Part shown: piece by piece, positions 15,674 to 23,195 of the stretch
Numbering within the stretch: the stretch's first letter is position 1
Layout: each line of letters starts with the position of its first letter
Assembly (NCBI RefSeq): GCF_018866325.1
Contig: NZ_CP076457.1
Span: 1,178,001-1,242,000, forward strand
Length of the DNA stretch: 64,000 bases
DNA from: Streptomyces sp. YPW6
GTDB taxonomy: Bacteria; Actinomycetota; Actinomycetes; Streptomycetales; Streptomycetaceae
Direction of reading: 5' to 3'
Position numbers and translations under genes: made by a program
Notes under the pieces: model-generated
Told to the model about the DNA's origin: nothing
Databases searched by the model: none
What the model saw: the letters and a program-made list of their open reading frames with translations, nothing else

Positions 15674-16429
15674 TCAGGCCCCCAGCCCGCCCTCCATAGG
15701 CACGCACTCGGCGAGCAGGTCGACGACGTCGCGCCAGGCGCGCCGCGCGTGCCGGGGGTGGTGGCCGACGCCGGGGACGGTGGGGTGGTCGACCGGCGGG
15801 TGGTGGAAGGCGTGCAAGGCGCCGCCGTAGACCGTGAGACGCCAGTCGACACCCGCGTCCTGCATCTCGGCGGTGAAGGCGTCCCGTTGCGCTGGCGGCA
15901 TGATCGGGTCCTCCGACCCGACCCCGGCCCACACCGGGCAGCGAATGTTCGCCGCCTCGCCCGGTCGGCCGGTGGTCGTGGCGTTGACCGTCCCGATCGC
16001 GCGCAGGCCGACGCCGTCGCGCCCGAGTTCCAGCCCGATCGCTCCCCCGGTGCCGTAGCCGACGGCGGCGATCCGGTCGGGGTCGGTCCGCGGTTCGGCG
16101 CGCAACACGTCGAGCGCCGCATGACCGATGCCCCGCATCCGGTCGGGATCGGCGAGCAGCGGCAGGCAACGGGCCAGCATCTCCTCGGGGTCACTCAAGT
16201 AGCGCCCGCCGTGCAGGTCGAAGGCCAGCGTTACGTATCCCAGCTCGGCCAGCGCGTCGGCCCGGCGGCGCTCGACGTCGCTGAGCCCTATGCCCTCCGG
16301 CCCGAGCAGCACCGCCGGCCGCCGGGCGGCTCCGGCCGGGAGTGCCAGGTACCCGGCCATCGTCAGACCGTCGGCCGCATACTCGACCGTGCGCGTAGTC
16401 ACCGCCGTCACCGCTGTCGTCCCCGTCAC
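15674..16429 (-). CDS. Dienelactone-hydrolase-family protein lacking the usual nucleophile
   Basis: 251 residues, alpha/beta-hydrolase of the dienelactone hydrolase group. The family has G-x-C/S-x-G-G at the nucleophile elbow (for example GYCFGG); here it is GYGTGG (124-129), so Gly126 sits where Cys or Ser is expected and Thr127 follows. The acid (GVGSEDP) and base (ALHAFHHP) regions look conserved, as does the N-terminal GPEGIGL oxyanion strand. Hydrolase activity is therefore doubtful unless Thr127 substitutes. GTG start with GGAG upstream; the stop of a short repetitive ORF overlaps this GTG as GTGA. Confidence 0.85.
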   Translation of the reverse strand: MTGTTAVTAVTTRTVEYAADGLTMAGYLALPAGAARRPAVLLGPEGIGLSDVERRRADALAELGYVTLAFDLHGGRYLSDPEEMLARCLPLLADPDRMRGIGHAALDVLRAEPRTDPDRIAAVGYGTGGAIGLELGRDGVGLRAIGTVNATTTGRPGEAANIRCPVWAGVGSEDPIMPPAQRDAFTAEMQDAGVDWRLTVYGGALHAFHHPPVDHPTVPGVGHHPRHARRAWRDVVDLLAECVPMEGGLGA

Positions 16430-16500
16430 GCCGCCATCTCCGTCACCACTGCCATCTCCGTCAGCGCTGCCATCTCCGTCAGCGCTGTCATCGTCGCCAT
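16426..16500 (-). CDS. Possible 24-aa repetitive leader peptide ahead of the hydrolase gene
   Basis: An ATG-started frame encodes repeated TALTEMA/AALTEMA/VVTEMA units and stops at a TGA that overlaps the hydrolase GTG. The underlying DNA is a tandem 18-base repeat (GCCATCTCCGTCAGCGCT). The overlap suggests translational coupling, but no ribosome site precedes its ATG, so it may be a simple repeat with a chance frame. Confidence 0.22.
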   Translation of the reverse strand: MATMTALTEMAALTEMAVVTEMAA

Positions 16501-16614
16501 GGAACGGGACCGTAGCGGCCGCGTAGCCCGCCCCGGCCGATGTTCTGCCACGGGCAGAAGCCGGGCGCGCGGCAGAGCCGGACCGGCCGCGTCCAGATGC
16601 ACGCCGCCCGCTCC

Positions 16615-17076
16615 TCAGTACAGCAGGTCCACCTCCGCCCGGACCGTCTTGCCCGGGCTGCGGTCGAGCACCGCCCAGCGGTCCGCCAGAGCCTCCACGA
16701 TCAGCAGCCCGCGCCCGCTGTCGGAGCCGTCCACCGGAGCCGCGATCTCGCCGGGGCTGGGCGGCCGGCGCTCGCCGCGGGTGTCGGAGACCTCGATCCG
16801 CAGGAGGCCCGGCGCTTCCGGGTCGCCGGGCAGGTACGACAGGCGCAGCTCGAAGTCGCGGCCGGGGACGCGGCCGTGGGTCACCGCGTTGGCCGCCAGC
16901 TCTCCGATGATCAGGGCCGCCGACTCCGAGGCGTCACTGAGATACCGGATGCCCCAGGTGTGCAGCTTGTACAGGCCCACGCGGCGGGCGAGGCGGGCCC
17001 CTCGCGGTTCCGCCGGGTATTGATGCTTGAACACACGTACGGTTACCGGAGGTTGAGTCGTTACAGGTGCTTCCAT
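16615..17076 (-). CDS. ATP-binding protein, anti-sigma/serine-kinase-like (HATPase_c_2)
   Basis: 153 residues with the Bergerat ATP-binding fold of SpoIIAB/RsbW-type kinases. The N-box is IIGELAANAVTHG, the G1 box is IEVSDTRG, and SGRGLLIVEALADRW is the G2 region. Streptomyces genomes hold many single-domain copies, often beside an XRE regulator and a DUF397 protein, exactly as here (divergent neighbours at 17230-18350). It probably binds ATP and a partner protein; whether it phosphorylates anything is not known for most members. I prefer ATG 17076 over 17109 because it removes a low-complexity lead. Confidence 0.9.
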   Translation of the reverse strand: MEAPVTTQPPVTVRVFKHQYPAEPRGARLARRVGLYKLHTWGIRYLSDASESAALIIGELAANAVTHGRVPGRDFELRLSYLPGDPEAPGLLRIEVSDTRGERRPPSPGEIAAPVDGSDSGRGLLIVEALADRWAVLDRSPGKTVRAEVDLLY

Positions 17077-17120
17077 GCCCCCAGATTCCGGGGCGCGGGC
17101 CCCCCTCACCAGGTCGGCAA

Positions 17121-17145
17121 CCCGTACGCTGTGTCAGCGTACGGG
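17121..17145. promoter_or_regulatory. Inverted repeat between the ATP-binding and XRE genes
   Basis: CCCGTACGCT-GTGTC-AGCGTACGGG is a perfect 10-5-10 inverted repeat, about 45 bases from the minus-strand start and 85 bases from the plus-strand start. It is a good candidate operator for the XRE regulator. Confidence 0.55.
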
Positions 17146-17229
17146 CGCGAAGGGTGGACGGTACGGGTCACGTTCCGTGAGCATGGACGGGTCGCGAACC
17201 AGGACAGGCGCACGGGGAGGTGGCCGTAC

Positions 17230-18108
17230 ATGACGCACGGCACGGACAGCATCGAAAGCCCGATGTACGGGACCTTCGGCAACGGCGGCGCGCGCCGCCC
17301 CGAGCCCGAACCGCAGTACAGCCTCAAGATGTTCGGCGAGGTCGTCAAGACCTTCCGCAAGCGGGCACGGCTGACGCAGGAACAGTTCGCCCCGCTCGTC
17401 GGGTACTCCCCCGAGACCGTCGCCTCCATCGAGCAGGGCCGCCGCCTCCCGCCGCCGGACTTCGCGGAGCGCGCGGACAGCATCCTCGACGCGTTCGGGG
17501 TGATCCTGGCGGCGGCGAAGCATCTGACGCGGCGGAAGGGGCTGGCGAGCTGGTTCCGGCAGTGGGCGGAACTGGAGCTGTCGGCGCTGAGCCTGTTCAC
17601 GTACGAGTGCCGGTTGATTCCGGGGCTGTTGCAGACACCGGCGTACGTACGGAGGCTGCTGGCCGATCGGTTGCCACCTCTCGCCGACGAGCAGATCGAG
17701 GCGCGGCTCGCGGCTCGGCTGGAGCGTCAGCGGCTGCTGCACGAGCGCCCCAACACCTCGTTCAGCTTCATCCTCGAAGAGCATCTGCTCCTTCGGGACC
17801 TGGGCGGCGAGGACGTCACCAGGGAACTGCTCGACCACATCCTCGATCTGTCCGAGCTGCGCAATGTGGAGATTCAGATCATGCCGTTGGTGCGGCATCG
17901 TCACGCTGCCATCGACGGCCCCATGCAGTTGCTGGAGACTCTGGATCACCAGTGGTTCGGATACCTGGAAGGGCAGTTGTACGGGCAGTTCGTCTCCGAC
18001 CCCAAAGTGGTCAGCGTGATCCAGATGCGCTGTGCCAGTATGCGTTCACAGGCTCTCTCGTTGGACGACTCCCAGAGCCTGATGCGGCGGATGCGAGGAG
18101 CGAGATGA
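17230..18108 (+). CDS. XRE-family regulator with Scr1/DUF5753 ligand-binding domain
   Basis: 292 residues. The N-terminal helix-turn-helix (about 35-95) has FRKRARLTQEQFAPLVGYS, then PETVASIEQGRRLPPPDFAE. The C-terminal DUF5753 domain has the characteristic ASWFRQWAELE, LFTYECRLIPGLLQTPAYVR, SFILEEHLLLR and IQIMPLVRHRHAAIDGPMQL. This is the WhiJ-like regulator type that works with a DUF397 partner. The ATG has GGGAGG upstream; the stop overlaps the next ATG (ATGA), coupling it to the DUF397 gene. The perfect inverted repeat at 17121-17145 is a plausible target. Confidence 0.95.
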   Translation: MTHGTDSIESPMYGTFGNGGARRPEPEPQYSLKMFGEVVKTFRKRARLTQEQFAPLVGYSPETVASIEQGRRLPPPDFAERADSILDAFGVILAAAKHLTRRKGLASWFRQWAELELSALSLFTYECRLIPGLLQTPAYVRRLLADRLPPLADEQIEARLAARLERQRLLHERPNTSFSFILEEHLLLRDLGGEDVTRELLDHILDLSELRNVEIQIMPLVRHRHAAIDGPMQLLETLDHQWFGYLEGQLYGQFVSDPKVVSVIQMRCASMRSQALSLDDSQSLMRRMRGAR

Positions 18109-18350
18109 GCACCACACCCCTGGCCTGGTTCAAGAGCAGCTACAGCGGCGGCGACGGCGACTCCTGTGTGGAGGTCGCCCTGGAGTGGCACAAGTCGAGC
18201 TACAGCAGCGCCGAAGGCGACTCCTGCGTAGAGGTCGCCGCCTGCCCCTCCACCGTCCACGTCCGCGACTCCAAGCTCGACGAGAGCCCCCGGCTCGCCC
18301 TCGCCCCGGCATCCTGGACGCGCTTCCTCTCGTACGCCGTCCGGGGCTGA
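18105..18350 (+). CDS. DUF397 protein with a duplicated core motif
   Basis: 81 residues. DUF397 proteins are small partners of WhiJ-type XRE regulators. This one carries the motif twice: WFKSSYSGGDGDSCVEVA (about 8-25) and WHKSSYSSAEGDSCVEVA (about 28-45), followed by the usual VHVRDSK and a C-terminal W..FL segment. Its ATG overlaps the stop of the regulator gene by 4 bases, with GAGGAG upstream. It probably modulates the XRE regulator by direct contact. Confidence 0.93.
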   Translation: MSTTPLAWFKSSYSGGDGDSCVEVALEWHKSSYSSAEGDSCVEVAACPSTVHVRDSKLDESPRLALAPASWTRFLSYAVRG

Positions 18351-18408
18351 TTCCTGGGACCCCCGAACAGGGAAGCATGGCGAGAGAACGCCGGGGCACC
18401 CGGGACGC

Positions 18409-18885
18409 ATGGGCATGGTCGGGAATCGTCGGTTCGAAGCTGTTCGGCGGCGCTGGGCGCGCAAGCGCTGGCACGCACGTCTGCTGGATCGCCTGGAGTG
18501 GACGGCCTGTCCGCCCCCGGCCGGGTCCAGCGAGCATCACCTGCTCCTGGTCCAGCACCGCAGAGTGGTCGGTGAGTTCTCCTACCGGCTCTGCGACCGT
18601 TGTCCGGCCGGTCAGATGACCACCACGCGCGTTCCCCTGTCCCTCTGCGAGGGGCGCGTGGTGCGCCGGGCCATGTCACACCTGCGCTTCCGTCACCCTG
18701 ACCGGGCCTGGCTGCCCCAGCCCGACGTCACCGGGACGGGCAGGACGCGCCGCCGGTATCCGGCAGACAGCCGCTTCTGCAAGGGCCACGACGCGGCGGG
18801 CTACTCCCTCCCCGCAGCCACCGCCTTCACCACGGATTCCTCGTCCCGGGCCGCTGTGGCGCCGGCGGTCGCTCCCGCGCGGTGA
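18409..18885 (+). CDS. Hypothetical protein, possibly a diverged GNAT-like domain
   Basis: 158 codons with strongly GC-rich third positions, so the frame looks coding. The middle part (HHLLLVQHRRVVGEFSYR, LCDRCPAG, LCEGRVVRRAMSHL) is laid out like small Streptomyces GNAT-type proteins that have a CxxC strand then a grGlgrral helix, but the acetyl-CoA loop (R/Q-x-x-G-x-G/A) is not recognisable. It might be inactive or decayed. No ribosome site is evident before the ATG and the true start may be elsewhere in the frame. No functional partner is visible. Confidence 0.45.
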   Translation: MGMVGNRRFEAVRRRWARKRWHARLLDRLEWTACPPPAGSSEHHLLLVQHRRVVGEFSYRLCDRCPAGQMTTTRVPLSLCEGRVVRRAMSHLRFRHPDRAWLPQPDVTGTGRTRRRYPADSRFCKGHDAAGYSLPAATAFTTDSSSRAAVAPAVAPAR

Positions 18886-19069
18886 CACGGGGTCCGTCGT
18901 CGTCGTGACTCGGTCCTCCCGTGCCCCCGGCCCGGGACGTAGCGCCACGTGTTGATCCGTCCCCGCCGTACGGGGAGGCGGGAACGTACGGGCCGGGCCG
19001 GTACCGTAAAGGGATATCCGTACGACTCGTGAGCCTCCTGGCGGGCTGCGTGAACCCAGGAGGAACCGC

Positions 19070-19534
19070 ATGACGACCAACCGTGGACGCAAGGACGTCA
19101 TCCGCGACCGGATGGCCGCCACCGGCGAGTCGTACAACGTCGCCGCCCGCAACCTCAAGGCCATGAAGGACACGGCCGCGACCCGCGACGCCGTCCTCGT
19201 GCAGCGCTGGACGCCCGCCGAGTCCTTCGACGTGCCCTGCCCCTGCGGCGGGACCTGCGAGCCCGGCGAGACCTGCGACCACTGCCACGCCCGCCACCGG
19301 CATGTGAAGCGCTACCCGGGCTCCACCACCGAGGTCGAGACCTGGGCCGACCGCTACGAGTGCACCGGCTGCTCCTCCTCGTACACGATCACCGTGCACC
19401 TGGCCGGGCGGCCCTGGGGCGTCGCCGAGACCGTCGTCACGGGCGGGTCGGGCGAGGAGGCCGTGCAGGCGACCGTCTTCCCGGGGGTCATCCACCCGCT
19501 GCTGCGCACCGGGAGCGGCAACGGCCCGGAGTGA
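19070..19534 (+). CDS. Conserved hypothetical protein with cysteine-rich zinc-binding-like segment
   Basis: 154 residues. It opens with MTTNRGRKDVIRDRMAATGE and SYNVAARNL, a lead found on several Streptomyces hypothetical proteins. The middle contains CPCGGTCEPGETCDHCHARH and later YECTGCSSSY, giving enough Cys/His residues to bind one or two zinc ions. No enzyme motif is seen and it has no signal peptide. AGGAGGAACCGC precedes the ATG, a strong ribosome site. It is a monocistronic gene; function unknown. Confidence 0.82.
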   Translation: MTTNRGRKDVIRDRMAATGESYNVAARNLKAMKDTAATRDAVLVQRWTPAESFDVPCPCGGTCEPGETCDHCHARHRHVKRYPGSTTEVETWADRYECTGCSSSYTITVHLAGRPWGVAETVVTGGSGEEAVQATVFPGVIHPLLRTGSGNGPE

Positions 19535-19549
19535 GGGGGCGGCGAGGCC

Positions 19550-19639
19550 CGGTCAGGACAGGACCGGTCAGGACAGGACCGGTCGGGGCGGGAACAGTCA
19601 GGACAGTCCCGGTCGGGGCGAGACCGGTCAGGTTTGGAG
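19550..19639. repeat. Six tandem 15-bp units
   Basis: Units of the form C(G/A)GTC(A/G)GG(A/G)C.GG.. repeat six times between a stop and the next gene; the first two copies (CGGTCAGGACAGGAC) are identical and the others diverge. The repeat ends about 25 bases before the -10 box of the VOC gene. Confidence 0.75.
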
Positions 19640-19663
19640 AAGCCCCGGTGGCCTTCCCGCCTC

Positions 19664-19669
19664 TAGCGT
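19664..19669 (+). promoter_or_regulatory. -10 box (TAGCGT) of the VOC gene, leaderless arrangement
   Basis: TAGCGT matches TANNNT and ends 7 bases before the ATG at 19677, so transcription should begin at or next to the start codon. Confidence 0.5.
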
Positions 19670-19676
19670 GAGGGAC

Positions 19677-20321
19677 ATGGCAACCAACACTTCCTCCGCA
19701 GCCCCCACCGCCCTCGCCTCCGTCACCCTTGAGGTGGCCGACCCCGAGACCGCCGGCCACTTCTACCGGGCCTTCGGCGTGGACGGATACGTCAGCCTGC
19801 GGGCATCCTCAGCGGCCTCGACCGGGTTTCGCGGCTTCACCCTGGCCCTCACGGTCTCCGGCCCGGCCACCGTCGACGGTTTCGTCTCCGCCGCCGTCGA
19901 CGCCGGCGCCACGGTGCTGAAGCCCGCCACGAAGTCGCTGTGGGGGTACGGCGGCGTCGTCCAGGCGCCCGACGGGACGATCTGGAAGATCGCGACTTCC
20001 GCGAAGAAGGACACCGGACCCGCCACCCGTGACATCGACGAGGTCGTCCTGCTGCTCGGGGTGCAGGACGTGAAGGCCACCAAGCAGTTCTACGTGGAGC
20101 GGGGTCTGACCGTGGGCAAGAGCTTCGGCGGGAAGTACGCCGAGTTCGCCTCCGGTGACGCCTGCCCGGTCAAGCTGGCGCTGTACAAGCACCGGGCGCT
20201 GGCCAAGGACCTCGGTGTCCCCGCCGACGGCACCGGCTCGCACCGCATCGTCATCGGCTCCGCTGGCGGCAACGGCTTCACCGACCCGGACGGCTTCGTC
20301 TGGGAGGCCGCACAGTCCTGA
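19677..20321 (+). CDS. Two-domain VOC-family (glyoxalase-like) protein
   Basis: 214 residues made of two tandem VOC modules: one starts at LASVTLEVADPETAGHFYRAF and ends with VVQAPDGTIWKIA, the other starts at IDEVVLLLGVQDVKATKQFY and ends with FTDPDGFVWEAA. Each ends in the family's P(D)G strand. Two modules in one chain can build a full metal-binding cleft, but ligands are not obvious, so it may bind rather than convert a small molecule. ATG 19677 is preferred over GTG 19668 because of the -10 box 7 bases upstream. Confidence 0.88.
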   Translation: MATNTSSAAPTALASVTLEVADPETAGHFYRAFGVDGYVSLRASSAASTGFRGFTLALTVSGPATVDGFVSAAVDAGATVLKPATKSLWGYGGVVQAPDGTIWKIATSAKKDTGPATRDIDEVVLLLGVQDVKATKQFYVERGLTVGKSFGGKYAEFASGDACPVKLALYKHRALAKDLGVPADGTGSHRIVIGSAGGNGFTDPDGFVWEAAQS

Positions 20322-20390
20322 GATCCGCCGGGAGCGTGCGATCGGGCGCTCCCGGGGTAGGCGAGAGGCAGACGTCCCCGAGGAGGAACC

Positions 20391-20537
20391 ATGTCGCGCC
20401 TGATCGCCCGCATCACCCGGTTCACCCGCAGCCCCCAGGGCCGCCGGACCATCGCTTCGGCCCGTCGTGCCGCGGCCGACCCGCGCAAGCGCGCCCAGGC
20501 GCGCGGCCTGCTGGGACGGCTGCGCGGACGCCGGTGA
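20391..20537 (+). CDS. Small very basic protein, 48 aa
   Basis: Begins at ATG 20391 after a near-perfect ribosome site (GAGGAGGAACC). It has about a third Arg/Lys (SRLIARITRFTRSPQGRR, then RGLLGRLRGRR), no signal peptide and no membrane segment, and is probably helical. It is followed by a strong terminator, supporting a real transcript. The charge suggests nucleic-acid or membrane-surface binding, which is inference. I do not know a named family. Confidence 0.75.
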   Translation: MSRLIARITRFTRSPQGRRTIASARRAAADPRKRAQARGLLGRLRGRR

Positions 20538-20585
20538 CACCGGCGCTCGGGCGGGCGGCCGGAGCGGCGCCCGGAAGCGTACGCG

Positions 20586-20622
20586 GAAGATGCCCGCACA
20601 GATCTCCTGTGCGGGCATCTTC
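20586..20622. terminator. Strong bidirectional terminator
   Basis: GAAGATGCCCGCACAG (20586-20601) and its exact complement (20607-20622) flank a 5-base loop ATCTC. It separates the small basic gene from the converging msrB. Confidence 0.9.
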
Positions 20623-20642
20623 GCGTTCTGCCGGGGTCCGGC

Positions 20643-21050
20643 TCAGCCCTCGTCGGGCGTCAGGTTCAGCGAGATCGAATTGATGCAGTAGCGCTGGTCC
20701 GTCGGAGTGGGGTAGCCCTCGCCCTGGAAGACGTGGCCCAGGTGCGAGCCGCAGCGGGCGCAGCGCACCTCGGTGCGGACCATGCCGTGGCTGCGGTCCT
20801 CGATCAGCTCGACCGCGTCGGTGTCCTTCGGGTCGTAGAAGGACGGCCAGCCGCAGTGCGACTCGAACTTCGTGTCGGAACGGAACAGCTCCGCCCCACA
20901 GGCCCGGCAGGAGTAGACGCCCGCCGTCTTGGTGTCGGTGTACTCACCGCGGAAGGCGGGCTCGGTGCCGGCCTGGCGCAGCACCGCGTACTCGGCGGGG
21001 GTCAGCTCTTCCCGCCACTGCTCGTCCGGCTTCTCGACGTCGTACGGCAC
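20643..21050 (-). CDS. msrB: Peptide-methionine (R)-S-oxide reductase
   Basis: 135 residues, full MsrB length. It reduces the R form of methionine sulfoxide in proteins. Structural zinc cysteines are Cys48/Cys51 (YSCRACG) and Cys97/Cys100 (RCARCG); the catalytic cysteine is Cys122 (QRYCINSISL), and HCGWPSF and GSHLGHVF are family signatures. Cytoplasmic, recycled by thioredoxin. It follows murC on the same strand with a gap of 51 bases, so it may share its transcript. Confidence 0.97.
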   Translation of the reverse strand: MPYDVEKPDEQWREELTPAEYAVLRQAGTEPAFRGEYTDTKTAGVYSCRACGAELFRSDTKFESHCGWPSFYDPKDTDAVELIEDRSHGMVRTEVRCARCGSHLGHVFQGEGYPTPTDQRYCINSISLNLTPDEG

Positions 21051-21101
21051 GGCTCGCTCCTCAGCTCGGCGATGGGGTCGGTGCGCTCGGTGGCCGGCCG
21101 G

Positions 21102-22502
21102 CTACCGGGCGCTCGACAGGTGGTCCAGGATGCGCGGGCCGAGGTCGGTGACGTCGCCCGCTCCCATGGTGAGAACGAGATCGCCGGGCTTGGCCATTCC
21201 CGCGATCGCCGCGGGCACGTCGGCCTGGTCGTGGACGGCCGTGACCTCGGCCCCCGCCGCCTTCGCCGCGTCGATGATCAGGGCGCTGGTGATGCCGGGG
21301 ATCGGGTCCTCGCGGGCCGGGTAGATGTCCAGGACCACGGAGGCGTCGGCCAGCGCGAGGGCCTGGCCCATCTCGGTGCCCAGCTCCTGGGTGCGGGAGA
21401 ACAGGTGCGGCTGGAAGACGACCAGGATGCGGGAGTCGGCGGCAGCGCCGCGCATGGCCTCCAGGTCGGCGGTCATCTCGGTGGGGTGGTGTGCGTACGA
21501 GTCGATGACCTGCACGCCCGCCGCCTCGCCCTTGAGCTGGAGGCGGCGCTTGACCCCGGTGTAGGAGCCGAGGGCCGAGGCGAGGTTGTGGGCGGGGATG
21601 CCGAGGGCGACCCCGGCGGCGAGCGCGGCGACCGCGTTGTGGGCGTAGTGGGCGCCGGGGACGGAGACCGTGAAGGTGAGGAACCTGCCGTTGAGGAGGA
21701 CCGTGACCTCGCTGGTCAGGCCGCGCGGGGTGACCTTGTGGACGCGTACGTCGGCGTCCTCGGCGGAGCCGTAGGTGACGACCTTGAGGTCGGAGAGGTC
21801 GCGGACCCGGCGGGTCAGCTCGACCGCGCCGGGCTGGTCGGCGGAGACGACCAGGGTGCCGCCGGGGACGACCTTGCCGACGAAGGTCTCGAAGGAGTCG
21901 TAGATCTCGTCCATCGAGGCGTAGTTCGCGTGGTGGTCCAGCTCGACGTTGAGGACGATCGCGACCTCGGGGTCGTACTTCTGGAAGCTGCGGTCGCTCT
22001 CGTCCGCCTCCGCGACGAAGATGTCCCCCTCGCCGTGGGTGGCATTGGTGCCGGGGCCCTCCAGGTCGCCGCCGATGGCGTACGAGGGGGCCAGGCTCAG
22101 CGAGGAGAGGGCGACGGCCAGCATCGAGGTCGTCGTGGTCTTGCCGTGGGTGCCGGCCACCGCGATGGCCCGCAGCCCGTTCATCAGGGAGGCCAGGGCG
22201 TCCGAGCGGTGGACGACCGGGACGGCCAGCTCGTTCGCCCTCAGCAGCTCCGGGTTGTCGGCGCGGATGGCGCTGGAGACGATGACACAGGACGCGTCCT
22301 CGGCCAGGTGCCCGGCCGCGTGCCCGATGTGCACGGTCGCCCCCAGCGCCCGCAGCGACTCGGCGGTGGCGGACTCCTTGGCGTCGCTGCCCGCCACCTT
22401 CGCTCCGCGCTGGGCGAGGATCTTCGCGATGCCCGACATTCCGGCGCCGCCGATGCCGATGAAGTGGGGTCGTTCCATGGCGGCGGGAATGCCGGGTGCC
22501 AT
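21102..22502 (-). CDS. murC: UDP-N-acetylmuramate--L-alanine ligase
   Basis: 466 residues. It adds L-Ala to UDP-MurNAc with ATP, the first step of the peptidoglycan stem peptide. I see the N-terminal nucleotide-binding IGIGGAGMSGIA, the ATP loop GTHGKTTTTSM, the central EADESDRSF and the YAHHPTE of the C-terminal domain. GGAGG sits 5 bases before ATG 22502. Outside the main mur-fts cluster, as is common in Streptomyces. Downstream lies msrB. Confidence 0.97.
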   Translation of the reverse strand: MAPGIPAAMERPHFIGIGGAGMSGIAKILAQRGAKVAGSDAKESATAESLRALGATVHIGHAAGHLAEDASCVIVSSAIRADNPELLRANELAVPVVHRSDALASLMNGLRAIAVAGTHGKTTTTSMLAVALSSLSLAPSYAIGGDLEGPGTNATHGEGDIFVAEADESDRSFQKYDPEVAIVLNVELDHHANYASMDEIYDSFETFVGKVVPGGTLVVSADQPGAVELTRRVRDLSDLKVVTYGSAEDADVRVHKVTPRGLTSEVTVLLNGRFLTFTVSVPGAHYAHNAVAALAAGVALGIPAHNLASALGSYTGVKRRLQLKGEAAGVQVIDSYAHHPTEMTADLEAMRGAAADSRILVVFQPHLFSRTQELGTEMGQALALADASVVLDIYPAREDPIPGITSALIIDAAKAAGAEVTAVHDQADVPAAIAGMAKPGDLVLTMGAGDVTDLGPRILDHLSSAR

Positions 22503-22580
22503 CGTTGCCTCCGAAGGTGTTCCTGGTGAGCGTCCTACGCGGTTCCGGGTTGCCCTCCGGCCGTCCGCGCGGCCCTCAGC

Positions 22581-23051
22581 CTATTCGCTGTGCGCGAAGA
22601 GCTTGAGCACCGGGACGCCCACCTTGTGGCGGGCCCGGGAGGCCCAGTCCCGGTGGAAGAACTCCTCCACGTAGTGCGGGGCCGTCAGGACGATGACCTC
22701 GTCCGCGCCCGCCTCCTCGACGACGGTCGTCAGTTTGTCCAGCGGATGGTCCTCGACCACCTGTCCGACGGCTTCGGCGCCCGCCTGGCGCAGGGCCCGT
22801 AGGGAGTACTCCAGGCCGATCTCGGCGGGTTCGCGGGCCTCGTTGCCCTCCGGCTCCTCCCCCTCGCGCACCGCTTCCTTCAGCTCCCCCATCGCCACGT
22901 CGTCGATCGCGCGCAGCAGAACATCGGCCTGGTCACCGCGTGGCTGCAACAGAACGACGAACGAGATCCGCTCCTCGCCGTGGAGCGTGGTGACGAAGTC
23001 CACGTCCTCGGCGGTGAGCGGCTTCTCGATCATCAAAACGCTTGTGAACAC
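22581..23051 (-). CDS. Conserved actinobacterial protein, Usp-like alpha/beta fold
   Basis: 156 residues from GTG 23051, with GAAGGG 8 bases upstream. Homologues are conserved in Streptomyces and often wrongly named indole-3-glycerol-phosphate synthase; no TrpC motif is present. Readable segments are VDFVTTLHGEERISFVVLLQ, LLRAIDDVAMGELKEA, VGQVVEDHPLDKLTTVV, ADEVIVLTAPHYVEEFFHRDW and VGVPVLKLFAH, a pattern like the end of a universal-stress-protein domain. Function unknown. It lies just upstream of murC on the same strand. Confidence 0.85.
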   Translation of the reverse strand: MFTSVLMIEKPLTAEDVDFVTTLHGEERISFVVLLQPRGDQADVLLRAIDDVAMGELKEAVREGEEPEGNEAREPAEIGLEYSLRALRQAGAEAVGQVVEDHPLDKLTTVVEEAGADEVIVLTAPHYVEEFFHRDWASRARHKVGVPVLKLFAHSE

Positions 23052-23195
23052 GACAGGCGCCCTTCCGCTTCTTCGTCTCGTCGACCGCCGGCTCGACCGT
23101 CGACGGTCGCTTGCTGAAACCATCCTTCCCCGTGCTTCCACGGGGTTGCAGGGGTAAGTGTGCCCAGCAGGAGCTAAGCGGAACGGTAAATTCCG

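Noticed and set aside
18420-18450. GGTTCGAA-like stretch suggestive of a tRNA T-arm
   Set aside because: No acceptor, D- or anticodon stems can be folded around it, and it lies inside a coding frame.
19550-19639. Tandem units considered as a CRISPR array
   Set aside because: Units are 15 bases, have no unique spacers, and no cas genes are near.
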